Below are positions 42,488 through 50,107 of a stretch of DNA of 50,107 nucleotides, in pieces. The stretch comes from Oscillospiraceae bacterium. Its GTDB lineage: Bacteria; Bacillota; Clostridia; Oscillospirales; Oscillospiraceae. The position numbers and the translations under genes are program-made. The stretch's first letter is position 1. Each line of letters starts with the position of its first letter. The stretch covers positions 1-50,107 of the forward strand of contig CACZPK010000148.1 in the NCBI GenBank assembly GCA_902783035.1, given 5' to 3'. The notes below the pieces were generated by a model that was not told the DNA's origin, ran no database searches, and saw only the letters and a program-made list of their open reading frames with translations.

Positions 42488-42500
42488 TTCCGTATTATTC
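42472..42500 (-). promoter_or_regulatory. Candidate sigma-G (forespore) promoter of the germination gene
   Basis: GAATA (42500-42496), a 17-base spacer and CATACTA (42478-42472) fit the sigma-G consensus as I recall it (about GHATR-N17/18-CATNHTA). The start would fall near 42465, in the hairpin loop, giving a leader of about 23 bases. Confidence 0.65.
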
Positions 42501-43628
42501 CCAGAAAAGCAGTCTGACGCTGCCGCCCAGCAGATGGCCCGCGGCAAAATCCGCCATTGTGAGGCAGACGTCCTCCCTCTCGTCGTTGACGTTAAAGAAG
42601 CGGAACGTACCACTTTCCGTGCGGTAGTACGCCACAAAATGCGGCACTCGCTGCTCATGATAGCGGAAAACCCCCATGCGGCTGCACTCCGCCGCAGCGA
42701 GCGCGGCAGAGCGCCCGTGTACCTCACGCCAGCCGGGAAGGCGCTTGCGGAGGCAGCGCCGCATCACGTGCATAAACGTGGGGCCGGGAATGCGCAACAG
42801 GTGCATGTCGTCCATCTCCCGCAGCACATCCGGAAACGGAACGCTTTGCCCCGCGCGGTGCAGCAGGTTGTAGACGGCGACCGGACCGCAGGAATTGGCG
42901 CTGGCGGGAATAGAGCGGTAAGTGAACGCACCCAGCGCGTTTTGGTCCTTGAGGAACCCATCCTCCGTCCACGCATGCGCCTCGGGGATCGCGGGCGGTG
43001 CCTCGCGCGGCACGCTGAAACGAAGTGCCAGCTTCCACACAAGCCACGCGAGCGCCCAGGCGATCACAAGAACGACCAGGTACCACCGTACGCTTGTCCA
43101 GACCGGCTGTGAGCGGATGCGGAGAAAGAAATACGGTCCGTCCAGCACGCCCGCCAGGTTGAGCGCACTGGCAACGACCGCGTAGGCAAACGTCGGAACC
43201 AGCGCCCAAAGCGTTATACGCAGATCGGGCAGCGCCGCACGGTCAAAGAACACCAGCGAAGCAAAACCGAGGAGCGGACAGATCACGTGATGATACGGCG
43301 TCGACCCCCTCAGCAGATAGCCGGGCATCGCGCTCACACCGCCTCCCGCCGGAATGAGAATCAGCATCACGACCGAAAACGTCACCATGACCGTGCAGAC
43401 CGCAAAATACTTCAACACGCGCACCCAGCCGGGCACAAACATCCGTCGGTCCAGCAGGATGTTCCCCTCGTACCACGCCTGCGCGGAACAGGCGAGCAGC
43501 AGGAACAGATTGCTGCACAGCGTATAGTATCGGAACATGCTCCAACCGTCGATGCCGAAACTGATCCATGCGCCGATCGCCGACAGTATGGCGATCAGCA
43601 CATCGAGGCAAAAGGGTAGAACCGCCAT
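42495..43628 (-). CDS. Six-TM Pr6Pr-like membrane domain fused to a C39-like cysteine peptidase
   Basis: From the ATG at 43628 the protein has 377 residues. Six hydrophobic helices span about 5-200 (for example VLIAILSAIGAWISFGI, NLFLLLACSAQAW, YLVVLVIAWALAWLVWKLAL) and resemble the Pr6Pr/FAR-17a type. The C-terminal part has papain-like landmarks: Cys247 in SANSCGPVAVYNLL, His330 in RVPHFVAYYR and Asn348 in FNVNDERED. The helix count puts the peptidase on the same side as the N-terminus, probably the cytoplasm. Such domains mature or export peptides, but no bacteriocin-like peptide gene is seen. The TTG at 43637 is an alternative start; the ATG has AAGGAAG at better distance. It follows the DUF2156-GNAT gene by five bases. 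Confidence 0.75.
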   Translation of the reverse strand: MAVLPFCLDVLIAILSAIGAWISFGIDGWSMFRYYTLCSNLFLLLACSAQAWYEGNILLDRRMFVPGWVRVLKYFAVCTVMVTFSVVMLILIPAGGGVSAMPGYLLRGSTPYHHVICPLLGFASLVFFDRAALPDLRITLWALVPTFAYAVVASALNLAGVLDGPYFFLRIRSQPVWTSVRWYLVVLVIAWALAWLVWKLALRFSVPREAPPAIPEAHAWTEDGFLKDQNALGAFTYRSIPASANSCGPVAVYNLLHRAGQSVPFPDVLREMDDMHLLRIPGPTFMHVMRRCLRKRLPGWREVHGRSAALAAAECSRMGVFRYHEQRVPHFVAYYRTESGTFRFFNVNDEREDVCLTMADFAAGHLLGGSVRLLFWE

Positions 43629-43633
43629 TTGAT

Positions 43634-45034
43634 TCAAACTTCCTTATTAAAATAATAGAATGTCTCATCCTCGCCCGAGCGGCGCATGCAGGACGAGAGC
43701 ATCCGGTAGGACGCCTCGTTTTCCTTGTAGCACTTGGCAACGATGTGGGCAAGGTGCAGCTGGTACAGCCCCCACTCCGCCACAGCGGCAAACGCCTCGG
43801 TGCCGTAGCCGTTGTGTGCGTATGCCGGTGCGATGCGGCAACCCAGCTCCGCGCCGCCGCGCCCGTCGAACCGATAGAGCACCGCTTCGCCGATGCACGC
43901 CCCGTCCAGCCGCACGGCAAAGTTGACGGCGGCATGCGCTGCAAAATCATGGCGCGTCACGTCAAGGAAATAGTCCTCCAGCGCTTCGCCCTTCCAGTCG
44001 TCGCGGTAATCGTAGCCCCACCAGCGGTTGCGGTCATCGTCGAGGCACAGGGCGTTGTAAGCCGGCTTGTCCGCCTCGGTCAGGGCGGAGAGGGTCAGGC
44101 GCTGCGTGGTCAGCTTCGGGATCTCCGTGAGATCATACAGCTCGTTTTCCACGTCGAAGAAATACTTCTCCGCCAGCTGTGTCGGCAGGTACTGCAGCTT
44201 AGAGGTGCGCAGGCCGCGATCCGCATTGTCGTCCTCGCGGTTGAGCCAGCGCACTCCATCCGTGGCAAAATGGCGGGCAAATGCCTGCACCGTCGTCGGA
44301 TAAACGCCTTCGTAGCTGTAGAGCGCCTTTTCGATATGAATGTGCAACGTATCGCCGCACCGCTCCGCCATCGACAGCGAGAGCAGTTTGCCGTCCAGCT
44401 CCATGCCGCCGGTGAAAAAGTACGGCCGCCCCATCAGCTTGAGCATCCGCTTTGCCAACCGCTCCTCGCGCACCGCCTCCATCGACTGCTTGCCGAACTC
44501 ACGGTCGTAGTCCGCCCAAAAGCGCTCCACCAGCGCCTCGTCCCCCTTGCCGAGCGGGCGGAACACCGCGTCGGGATAGAGCTTGCGGAACTTATTGACA
44601 TGGTTGCGCTGTCCGGCGTAGTGGCGCCCCGGATAGTCCCGCAGGGACGACGCCTCATAGACATAATCATACCACATACGCAGATTGGACAGGCGAAAGC
44701 GCGGATAGCGCGGCAGCAATGCCGCCGCCTTTTCCGCCGGAAGGACGGAGAATTCCAGCGGCGTCGCGGTATCGACGCACCAGCGCTCGATCAGCGAAAG
44801 CGCGGCGTCAATGTCACCATCCTTGCCGGGCACGGGATAGTCAAAGCAATAAATGCCGTTCACGCAGTTGCGCACGATCAGGCAGCCCGCGCCCTCCGTC
44901 CACTCCGAGTGCAGGTATTCCTTCCACATCAGTTTGACGAGCGCGGAGTATTCGCACAAGCGATAGTCGCAGGTCTGATAATAGCGGCGCAGCCGCGGCA
45001 GATCGCGCTGCGTTACCGATTTGAATTCCAACAT
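43634..45034 (-). CDS. DUF2156-like domain fused to a GNAT acetyltransferase
   Basis: The 466-residue protein joins two acyltransferase folds. Residues 1-290 resemble DUF2156/phosphatidylglycerol-lysyltransferase C-terminal domains (KLMWKEYLHSEW, RHYAGQRNHVNKFRKLYPDAVF, EKALYSYEGVYPTTVQAFARHF, WLNREDDNADRGLRTSKLQYLP). Residues 300-466 form a RimJ/RimL-type GNAT domain (LTTQRLTLSALTEADKPAYN, ELGCRIAPAYAHNGYGTEAFAAVAEWG with the acetyl-CoA loop, NEASYRMLSSCMRRSGEDETFYYFNKE). The acceptors are unknown; a tRNA-dependent or acyl-CoA transfer to lipid, peptide or wall is possible. AAAGGAG precedes the ATG. It lies 15 bases after the LysR gene. Confidence 0.8.
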   Translation of the reverse strand: MLEFKSVTQRDLPRLRRYYQTCDYRLCEYSALVKLMWKEYLHSEWTEGAGCLIVRNCVNGIYCFDYPVPGKDGDIDAALSLIERWCVDTATPLEFSVLPAEKAAALLPRYPRFRLSNLRMWYDYVYEASSLRDYPGRHYAGQRNHVNKFRKLYPDAVFRPLGKGDEALVERFWADYDREFGKQSMEAVREERLAKRMLKLMGRPYFFTGGMELDGKLLSLSMAERCGDTLHIHIEKALYSYEGVYPTTVQAFARHFATDGVRWLNREDDNADRGLRTSKLQYLPTQLAEKYFFDVENELYDLTEIPKLTTQRLTLSALTEADKPAYNALCLDDDRNRWWGYDYRDDWKGEALEDYFLDVTRHDFAAHAAVNFAVRLDGACIGEAVLYRFDGRGGAELGCRIAPAYAHNGYGTEAFAAVAEWGLYQLHLAHIVAKCYKENEASYRMLSSCMRRSGEDETFYYFNKEV

Positions 45035-45049
45035 GGAAAAAGCTCTCCT

Positions 45050-45949
45050 TTACGTCAGTGACAATTCCCGCACGATGCGTTCCGTGCAGTCGATGAAACG
45101 CCGCAGGATATCCGGCGCTTCCGCCAGCGAACGCACGGCAAGCCCCAGCTCCCGCGAGGCGGCAGGTTCCACGGGCAGCGTCAGCACGCGGTCGGTGCGT
45201 CCCTTGAGCGTCAGCTCCGTCATCATGCTGATGCCCAGCCCGTGGCTGACCATGTTCACGACCGTCGCGTCGTCCACCACCGTGGGCAGGATGTTCGCAT
45301 GCACGCCTTCGCGGTCAAAAATGCGCAGGATATCCTTGTCGAAGCCCTGTGCGGGCATGAGAAAATCCTTGCCGTCAAAGGCATGGAGCGGAAAGGTTTC
45401 GCGTCCCTCCGTCGGATAATCCGGCGGAAGCACGGCATACATGACGTCGTCCTTGAGATGCACCCAGTCGTACGGCCCCGGCTCCTGGCGGCTGACAAAG
45501 ATAATATCCATCTTCCCCTGTGAGAGCAGGGTATAGGGCGCGTCGACGTGATCCGCCATGCGGATGTCCACGTCCACCGTCGGGTTCTCCGTGCGGAACG
45601 CCTGCACGATGGCGGGCAGCCAGTGCATGGCAAGGCTGGCGTATGCCGCGGTGCGGATCGTCTCGCTGCGGGAGGCGGAAAGCTGGGTGACCATCTCGCG
45701 CAATTCCGCGTCGGCACGCAGCAGTTCCCGCATCAGCGGCGCGAGCTTCTCTCCCTCCTCCGTCAGACGGACGCCATGCCGCCCGCGGTCAAGAAGCGGA
45801 AACCCGATCTCCCGCTCCAGCGAATTCATCATGTGTGTCAATCCCGACTGTGTATAGCCCAGCACCTCTGCCGCCTTGGTAAAGCTGCCGAGATCCGACG
45901 CCATCAAAAGCGCCTCCAGTTTCTTGCTTTCCACCGTTCTATGCCTCAT
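45050..45949 (-). CDS. LysR-family transcriptional regulator
   Basis: The 299-residue protein has the N-terminal winged helix-turn-helix of LysR proteins (LEALLMASDLGSFTKAAEVLGYTQSGLTHMMNSLEREIGFPLLDRGRHGVRLTEEG) and the effector domain (about 95-295). The GTG at 45934 preceded by GAGG may be the true start, giving MESKKLEALL; the ATG at 45949 lacks an SD. It heads an operon with the DUF2156-GNAT and six-TM/peptidase genes, the reverse of the usual divergent arrangement. A symmetric T-N11-A box lies in its leader, so it probably represses its own operon. The effector is unknown. Confidence 0.93.
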   Translation of the reverse strand: MRHRTVESKKLEALLMASDLGSFTKAAEVLGYTQSGLTHMMNSLEREIGFPLLDRGRHGVRLTEEGEKLAPLMRELLRADAELREMVTQLSASRSETIRTAAYASLAMHWLPAIVQAFRTENPTVDVDIRMADHVDAPYTLLSQGKMDIIFVSRQEPGPYDWVHLKDDVMYAVLPPDYPTEGRETFPLHAFDGKDFLMPAQGFDKDILRIFDREGVHANILPTVVDDATVVNMVSHGLGISMMTELTLKGRTDRVLTLPVEPAASRELGLAVRSLAEAPDILRRFIDCTERIVRELSLT

Positions 45950-45951
45950 TT

Positions 45952-45966
45952 ATGAAAGTGTTTCAT
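45952..45966. promoter_or_regulatory. LysR-type T-N11-A operator
   Basis: ATGAAA-GTG-TTTCAT is a perfect dyad containing the T-N11-A spacing of LysR boxes. It lies between the -10 and the start codon of the LysR gene, a position suited to repression. Confidence 0.6.
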
Positions 45967-45978
45967 AGCGTGGCTCCC

Positions 45979-46007
45979 ATCATAAATCATTTGTATCCAA
46001 TTGTCAA
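45979..46007 (-). promoter_or_regulatory. Sigma-A promoter of the LysR operon
   Basis: TTGACA (46007-46002), a 17-base spacer and TATGAT (45984-45979) give a start near 45972, about 25 bases before the ATG. Confidence 0.82.
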
Positions 46008-46032
46008 GTGAACAATGAAAATTGTGAAGACA

Positions 46033-46060
46033 GCCGCCCCCGAAACCGGGGGCGGCCTTC
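46033..46060. terminator. GC-rich hairpin after the SGNH hydrolase gene
   Basis: GCCGCCCCC (46033-46041) pairs with GGGGGCGGC (46048-46056). It ends the minus-strand hydrolase transcript; the following T run is short. Confidence 0.6.
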
Positions 46061-46098
46061 GTCGTTTCCAAATATTGTTCTGTTCCAGCCCGGACGCC

Positions 46099-46764
46099 TC
46101 AGAATGCCGCGCAAAGCGCGTCGTACATCAGCTCCTGGCCGAGGCGGGAGGGATGAATGCCGTCCGCGCACAGCAGTGCCGCCGGCGAGCGCGCATCCTG
46201 CAAAAACGGACGGCGCAGGTCGATCAGCGGGGTATGCTCCTCGCGGGCAAGCTGCTCCACCATTTGCGAATAATTCTCCTGCCAGCGGTAGATGCGCTCC
46301 ACATCACCCAGCCAATGGACGATGTTCTCGCGGGAAAGCCCGTCGCGGCAAAGAAAGCTCAAATACAGCTCGGAATTGATCGGCGGCAGGGTCATCAGCA
46401 CGGGCGTCCGTCCGGACGTGCGCAACAGACGGATCGCACGGCGGTAGCAGTCCAGAAACGACGCGGGCGGGTTCTTGCAAACATGCTCGCCATCCGGCTC
46501 GGCGGCAACCGCTGCCCAGTCGAAGTCGCAGTCGTTCCCCCCGAATTCCAGCAACGCCATCTCCGGCTCTGTCGCAGGGGTTGCACTGTCCTTTTCGATG
46601 CGGTCCATCGCCTTGCGGATGGTGCTGCCAAAGCGTGAACGGTTCGTCAGGTGCAAGCCGAAGCGCTCGGCAAGCCTGGTCTGCCAGCCGTGGTCCACAA
46701 CATACTTGCCGTTTTCAAGCAGCACGCCCTTGAGGATCGAATCGCCATATATCGTCACGTTCAT
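46099..46764 (-). CDS. SGNH/GDSL-family hydrolase
   Basis: The 221-residue cytoplasmic protein has the SGNH blocks: block I YGDSILKG (nucleophile Ser), block III FGGNDCDFDW and block V DGIHPSRLG (Asp and His of the triad). A central MTLPPINSELY strand is also typical. These enzymes hydrolyse esters of lipids, carbohydrates or acetylated glycans; no signal peptide is present, so the substrate is probably intracellular. AAGGTG precedes the ATG. It is a single gene with an extended -10 promoter upstream and a hairpin downstream. Confidence 0.9.
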   Translation of the reverse strand: MNVTIYGDSILKGVLLENGKYVVDHGWQTRLAERFGLHLTNRSRFGSTIRKAMDRIEKDSATPATEPEMALLEFGGNDCDFDWAAVAAEPDGEHVCKNPPASFLDCYRRAIRLLRTSGRTPVLMTLPPINSELYLSFLCRDGLSRENIVHWLGDVERIYRWQENYSQMVEQLAREEHTPLIDLRRPFLQDARSPAALLCADGIHPSRLGQELMYDALCAAF

Positions 46765-46803
46765 AGAGACACCTTCTTTACATTATCTAGTTTTCAAAAC
46801 GAT

Positions 46804-46830
46804 ATTATACCATTGTCGTGTCGTTGTCAA
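46804..46830 (-). promoter_or_regulatory. Promoter of the SGNH hydrolase gene (extended -10)
   Basis: TTGACA (46830-46825), a short 15-base spacer and TGGTATAAT (-10 at 46809-46804) lie 40 bases before the start. The TGN element can compensate for the short spacer. Confidence 0.7.
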
Positions 46831-46837
46831 GCGTCAT

Positions 46838-46878
46838 TTGAAACTTTTCTTGTTTTTCGATACAAGATCTGCTATGGT
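46838..46878 (+). promoter_or_regulatory. Weak promoter region of the DUF1836 gene
   Basis: Two overlapping candidates are visible: TTGAAA (46838-46843) with N17 and TACAAG (46861-46866), and TTGTTT (46850-46855) with N17 and TATGGT (46873-46878). I cannot choose between them. Confidence 0.4.
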
Positions 46879-46909
46879 AGATACAGAATGGATCAAGGGG
46901 GCAACCGGT

Positions 46910-47410
46910 ATGAACGATTCCGTAACTCTTTCAGAGCTTTGCAGCCGTCTGGCAGAGCAGCGCCTGCCGCGCTGGAACGAGCTGCCCGATCTGGAGCTCT
47001 ACATGGATCAGGTGCTTTCGCTCATCGAGCGCTATCTCGGCGGCAGCGCCGGTTTTGACGGCAAGGGGCTGACGGCGGCAATGGTCAACAACTACGTCAA
47101 GCTCGGCGTAATGCCCGCGCCGGTAAAGAAAAAGTACACGCGCGTACATTTGGCGCATTTGCTGATGATCTGCGTGCTCAAGGCAAGCCTGCCGATCGAG
47201 GTGATCAAAAATCTGATTGGCGCATCCCTCCGCGAGCAGGAGGAAAGCGTGGTATACGACGGGTTCTGCGTACAGTTCGAAACGTCGGTCCGTGAGGCGG
47301 CGGAGGCTGCCCGCGCAGGCGAGCCGGCACTTTCCGGCGTCTATCGCGCAGCGCTGCGCTCACGCGCGGAACAGGCGATCGCGCTGCGTCTGTGTGAATC
47401 GGAGCGCTGA
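46910..47410 (+). CDS. DUF1836 protein with MerR-like DNA-binding region
   Basis: The 166-residue protein matches DUF1836 as found in Firmicutes. A helix-turn-helix-like stretch (LTAAMVNNYVKLGVMPAPVKKKYTRVHLAHLLMICVLKASLPIEVIKNLI) resembles the winged helix of MerR regulators: NYVKLGVMPAP and the following YTRVHLAHL. It is probably a transcription factor of unknown target. AAGGGGG lies before the ATG at 46910. A longer open frame exists upstream but runs through the divergent SGNH gene and promoter. Confidence 0.85.
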   Translation: MNDSVTLSELCSRLAEQRLPRWNELPDLELYMDQVLSLIERYLGGSAGFDGKGLTAAMVNNYVKLGVMPAPVKKKYTRVHLAHLLMICVLKASLPIEVIKNLIGASLREQEESVVYDGFCVQFETSVREAAEAARAGEPALSGVYRAALRSRAEQAIALRLCESER

Positions 47411-47483
47411 GCGGCGGAAACGGCATTCTTCGCAGCAGCCGTCTCACACATTCTTTGCGGGCGGCATCATTTTACACCTCTCC

Positions 47484-47512
47484 TTGCTTTCCCGGTGTGC
47501 ATAGTCTATAAT
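47484..47512 (+). promoter_or_regulatory. Sigma-A promoter of the membrane protein gene at 47565
   Basis: TTGCTT (47484-47489), a 17-base spacer and a perfect TATAAT (47507-47512) lie 52 bases before the start codon. Confidence 0.78.
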
Positions 47513-47564
47513 GGCGCTGCGAAACCTATTGATATATTAAATAAAAGATTGAAAGGAGCGGCAT

Positions 47565-49298
47565 ATGATTTTCCCAAACGGCCCTGCCGGGGGCTTTCAT
47601 GTCAACATGGGCGGCGTGCAGCCGAAACCGAAGAAGGAGCGCAAAGCCATCGGCGGCAAGGCCATGTGCATTGCCGTCAATCTCGGCGTCACACTGCTGG
47701 TCGCAGCAGTATACTTCTATGTGACCCTGCCCGCGATCAACCTCAAGGCGGAGGAGTTCTACGGTTTTGTGTTCCTGCTGTGCGTTGTTTACTGCGCCTG
47801 CGCGGCACTGACCGCCGGATTTCGCGGTGAGGGCGGAAAAGACTATTTCACTTTTTTCAAAGCGCAGTGCAAGCTGCCGCTGCTGCTCGTCGCGGCTTTG
47901 GCCGTGACGGCGCTGGTGGGCGCGTTGTCGTCCTGGGTCGTTCTGCGTGCCGACGCTTACCAGAAGCTGCTCACCGTGCGCCCCGGCGACTTCGCCTCTG
48001 AGGTGGACGAGATCCGATACGATCAGATTCCCATGCTCGACGGCGCCAGCGCCCAGCGCCTCGGCGACCGCAAACTCGGTGAGCTGGCGGACATGGTATC
48101 GCAGTTTGAGGTCGCGGAGGACTACACCCAGATCAACTATCGGGGCCGTCCCGTGCGCGTGACGCCGCTGCGTTACGGCGACATCATCAAGTGGTTCAAC
48201 AACCGCTCCAGCGGCCTGCCCGCCTACCTCATCATCGATATGGTAACGCAGAACGTCGAGGTCGTACGTCTTGCCGACGGAATGAAATACACCACGGCGG
48301 AGCACTTCTCCCGCAACCTTTACCGCCATCTGCGTTTCCACTACCCGACGATGATGTTTGAGGAGCCGATCTTTGAGATCGACGAGGCGGGAACGCCCTG
48401 GTGGGTCTGCGCCAAACGCGAAAAGACCATCGGCCTGTTCGGCGGCGTAGACAACCGCGGCGCGGTGCTGGTCAACGCCATCACGGGTGAATCCACATAT
48501 TATGAAGAAGTGCCCGCATGGGTCGACCATGTCTATTCCGCCGCGCTGATCATGGAGCAGTACGACTATTATGGGCAGTACCACAACGGATTCTGGAACT
48601 CCATCTTCGGCCAGCGCGACGTGACGCGGACCACGCAGGGCTACAACTACCTTGCCATCGGCGACGACGTATGGGTCTACACCGGCGTCACCAGCGTCGG
48701 CGGGGACGAGAGCAACATCGGCTTCATTCTCTCCGACCAGCGCACGAAGGAGACGCATTACTATGCCGTTGCGGGCGCGGAGGAGTTCAGCGCCATGGGC
48801 AGCGCCGAGGGTCAGGTGCAGCAGATGCGCTACAATGCGACCTTCCCGCTGCTGCTCAACATCGCCGATCAGCCGACCTATTTCATGGCGCTCAAGGACG
48901 CAGCGTCGCTCGTAAAGATGTATGCCATGGTAAACGTCAGCCAGTATCAAATCGTCGCCACCGGCTCAAGCGTCATGGAGTGTGAAACCAACTACCGCAA
49001 CATGCTCGCCCAGAACGGCCTCATCGGCGAGGGACAGACGGCGGTATCCAGCAGCGAGGAGCTTCGCTCGTGCAGCGGCGTCATCGACGAGATCCGCAGC
49101 GCCGTCATCGACGGGAACACCTGCTACTATTATTATTTGCGTGTCGACGGCGGACGGGACGTGGATATCTTCCGCGCCGGTGCGGCAAAGCTTCCGCTCG
49201 CGCCGCTTCTGAGTACAGGCGACCGCGTGACGGTCTACTATCGCGACACGGACGTCGCACAGTACTGGATCGACGCCTGCGACATCGCCGTCGGTTGA
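47565..49298 (+). CDS. Unrecognised membrane protein with large C-terminal domain
   Basis: I do not recognise this 577-residue protein. The Gly/Lys-rich N-terminus is followed by three hydrophobic helices (about 33-55, 66-86, 104-124). The remaining 450 residues should be extracellular. They contain beta-rich stretches with many Tyr and Trp (AGTPWWVCAKREKTIGLFGGVDNRGAVLVNAITGESTYY; YNYLAIGDDVWVYTGVTSVGGDESNIGFILSDQRTKETHYYAVAGAEEF), hinting at PepSY- or lipocalin-like repeats. The C-terminal 100 residues (CSGVIDEIRSAVIDGNTCYYYYLRVDGG) look like an OB fold. AAAGGAG precedes the ATG, and it is a single transcription unit with its own promoter and terminator. Confidence 0.75.
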   Translation: MIFPNGPAGGFHVNMGGVQPKPKKERKAIGGKAMCIAVNLGVTLLVAAVYFYVTLPAINLKAEEFYGFVFLLCVVYCACAALTAGFRGEGGKDYFTFFKAQCKLPLLLVAALAVTALVGALSSWVVLRADAYQKLLTVRPGDFASEVDEIRYDQIPMLDGASAQRLGDRKLGELADMVSQFEVAEDYTQINYRGRPVRVTPLRYGDIIKWFNNRSSGLPAYLIIDMVTQNVEVVRLADGMKYTTAEHFSRNLYRHLRFHYPTMMFEEPIFEIDEAGTPWWVCAKREKTIGLFGGVDNRGAVLVNAITGESTYYEEVPAWVDHVYSAALIMEQYDYYGQYHNGFWNSIFGQRDVTRTTQGYNYLAIGDDVWVYTGVTSVGGDESNIGFILSDQRTKETHYYAVAGAEEFSAMGSAEGQVQQMRYNATFPLLLNIADQPTYFMALKDAASLVKMYAMVNVSQYQIVATGSSVMECETNYRNMLAQNGLIGEGQTAVSSSEELRSCSGVIDEIRSAVIDGNTCYYYYLRVDGGRDVDIFRAGAAKLPLAPLLSTGDRVTVYYRDTDVAQYWIDACDIAVG

Positions 49299-49320
49299 CC
49301 CCCGGCGTGCAAGAAAACAT

Positions 49321-49363
49321 TTGCAGCTGCTTTGCATTATGACGGAGCAGCTGCAATTTTTTT
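49321..49363 (+). terminator. Terminator after the membrane protein gene
   Basis: TTGCAGCTGCT (49321-49331) pairs with AGCAGCTGCAA (49346-49356) and is followed by seven T. Confidence 0.9.

Positions 49364-50107
<744 letters not shown>

Noticed and set aside
46475-46909. A longer start for the DUF1836 gene, extending the frame by 145 codons.
   Set aside because: The extension runs through the divergent SGNH gene and its promoter, and the ATG at 46910 has a good SD.

Overview
The window reads as chromosomal DNA from a motile, spore-forming, GC-rich member of the Clostridia. A relative of Oscillospiraceae such as Oscillibacter or Intestinimonas is my guess from memory, not a search result. The basis is: FliW/CsrA, DUF6470 (YviE-like) and FlgM in the Bacillus/Clostridium order; a GerA/SpoVAF-type spore germination protein with a sigma-G-like promoter; S-layer homology (SLH) proteins with signal peptides; strong Shine-Dalgarno (SD) sites; frequent TTG/GTG starts; and GC-rich codon use. 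No tRNA, rRNA, CRISPR array, transposase or phage gene is visible.

Layout. 1-171: N-terminus of a chemoreceptor. 292-4124 (minus): a three-gene operon of a degenerate FtsE-like ATPase, an FtsA-like actin-fold protein and a low-complexity Trp/Pro/Ala-repeat membrane protein. 4217-5203 (plus): a membrane-anchored C39-like cysteine peptidase. 5274-9303 (minus): fliD-fliS-FliT-like under a sigma-D promoter. 9464-10982 (plus): a ParA ATPase followed by a ComFB-family protein. 11040-17276 (minus): flgM-flgN-flgK-flgL-yviE-fliW-csrA. 17481-22038 (minus): cheA-cheW-cheR-cheB under a sigma-D promoter. 22198-24586 (plus): a FliK-like protein, a stand-alone FlhB C-terminal-like protein and a PilZ protein. 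24635-37607: three very large secreted SLH proteins, two plus and one minus. 37832-40914: a SpoU-family RNA methyltransferase, then a zinc/cadmium efflux ATPase with its HMA protein and a decapitated ArsR-like remnant. 41036-45949 (minus): LysR regulator, DUF2156-GNAT fusion, six-TM/cysteine-peptidase fusion and a SpoVAF-like germination protein. 46099-50107: SGNH hydrolase, DUF1836 regulator, an unrecognised membrane protein, and the start of NADP-glutamate dehydrogenase.

How the genes fit together. The centre is a late-flagellar and chemotaxis locus. FlgM restrains sigma-D, and sigma-D boxes of the form TWAR-N15-GCCGATAG precede fliD and cheA, with a weaker copy before flgM. FliW and CsrA control flagellin translation. 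Two predicted c-di-GMP receptors (ComFB and PilZ) flank the locus. The hook-associated and cap proteins (FlgK 818 aa, FlgL 494 aa, FliD 1060 aa) are much larger than usual, and three giant SLH proteins follow, which points to an elaborate cell surface.

The most interesting regulatory structure is at 42449-42500. A sigma-G-like promoter lies inside a hairpin whose 3' arm holds the SD of the germination gene. Read-through mRNA would hide the SD, whereas mRNA started at the forespore promoter would leave it free.
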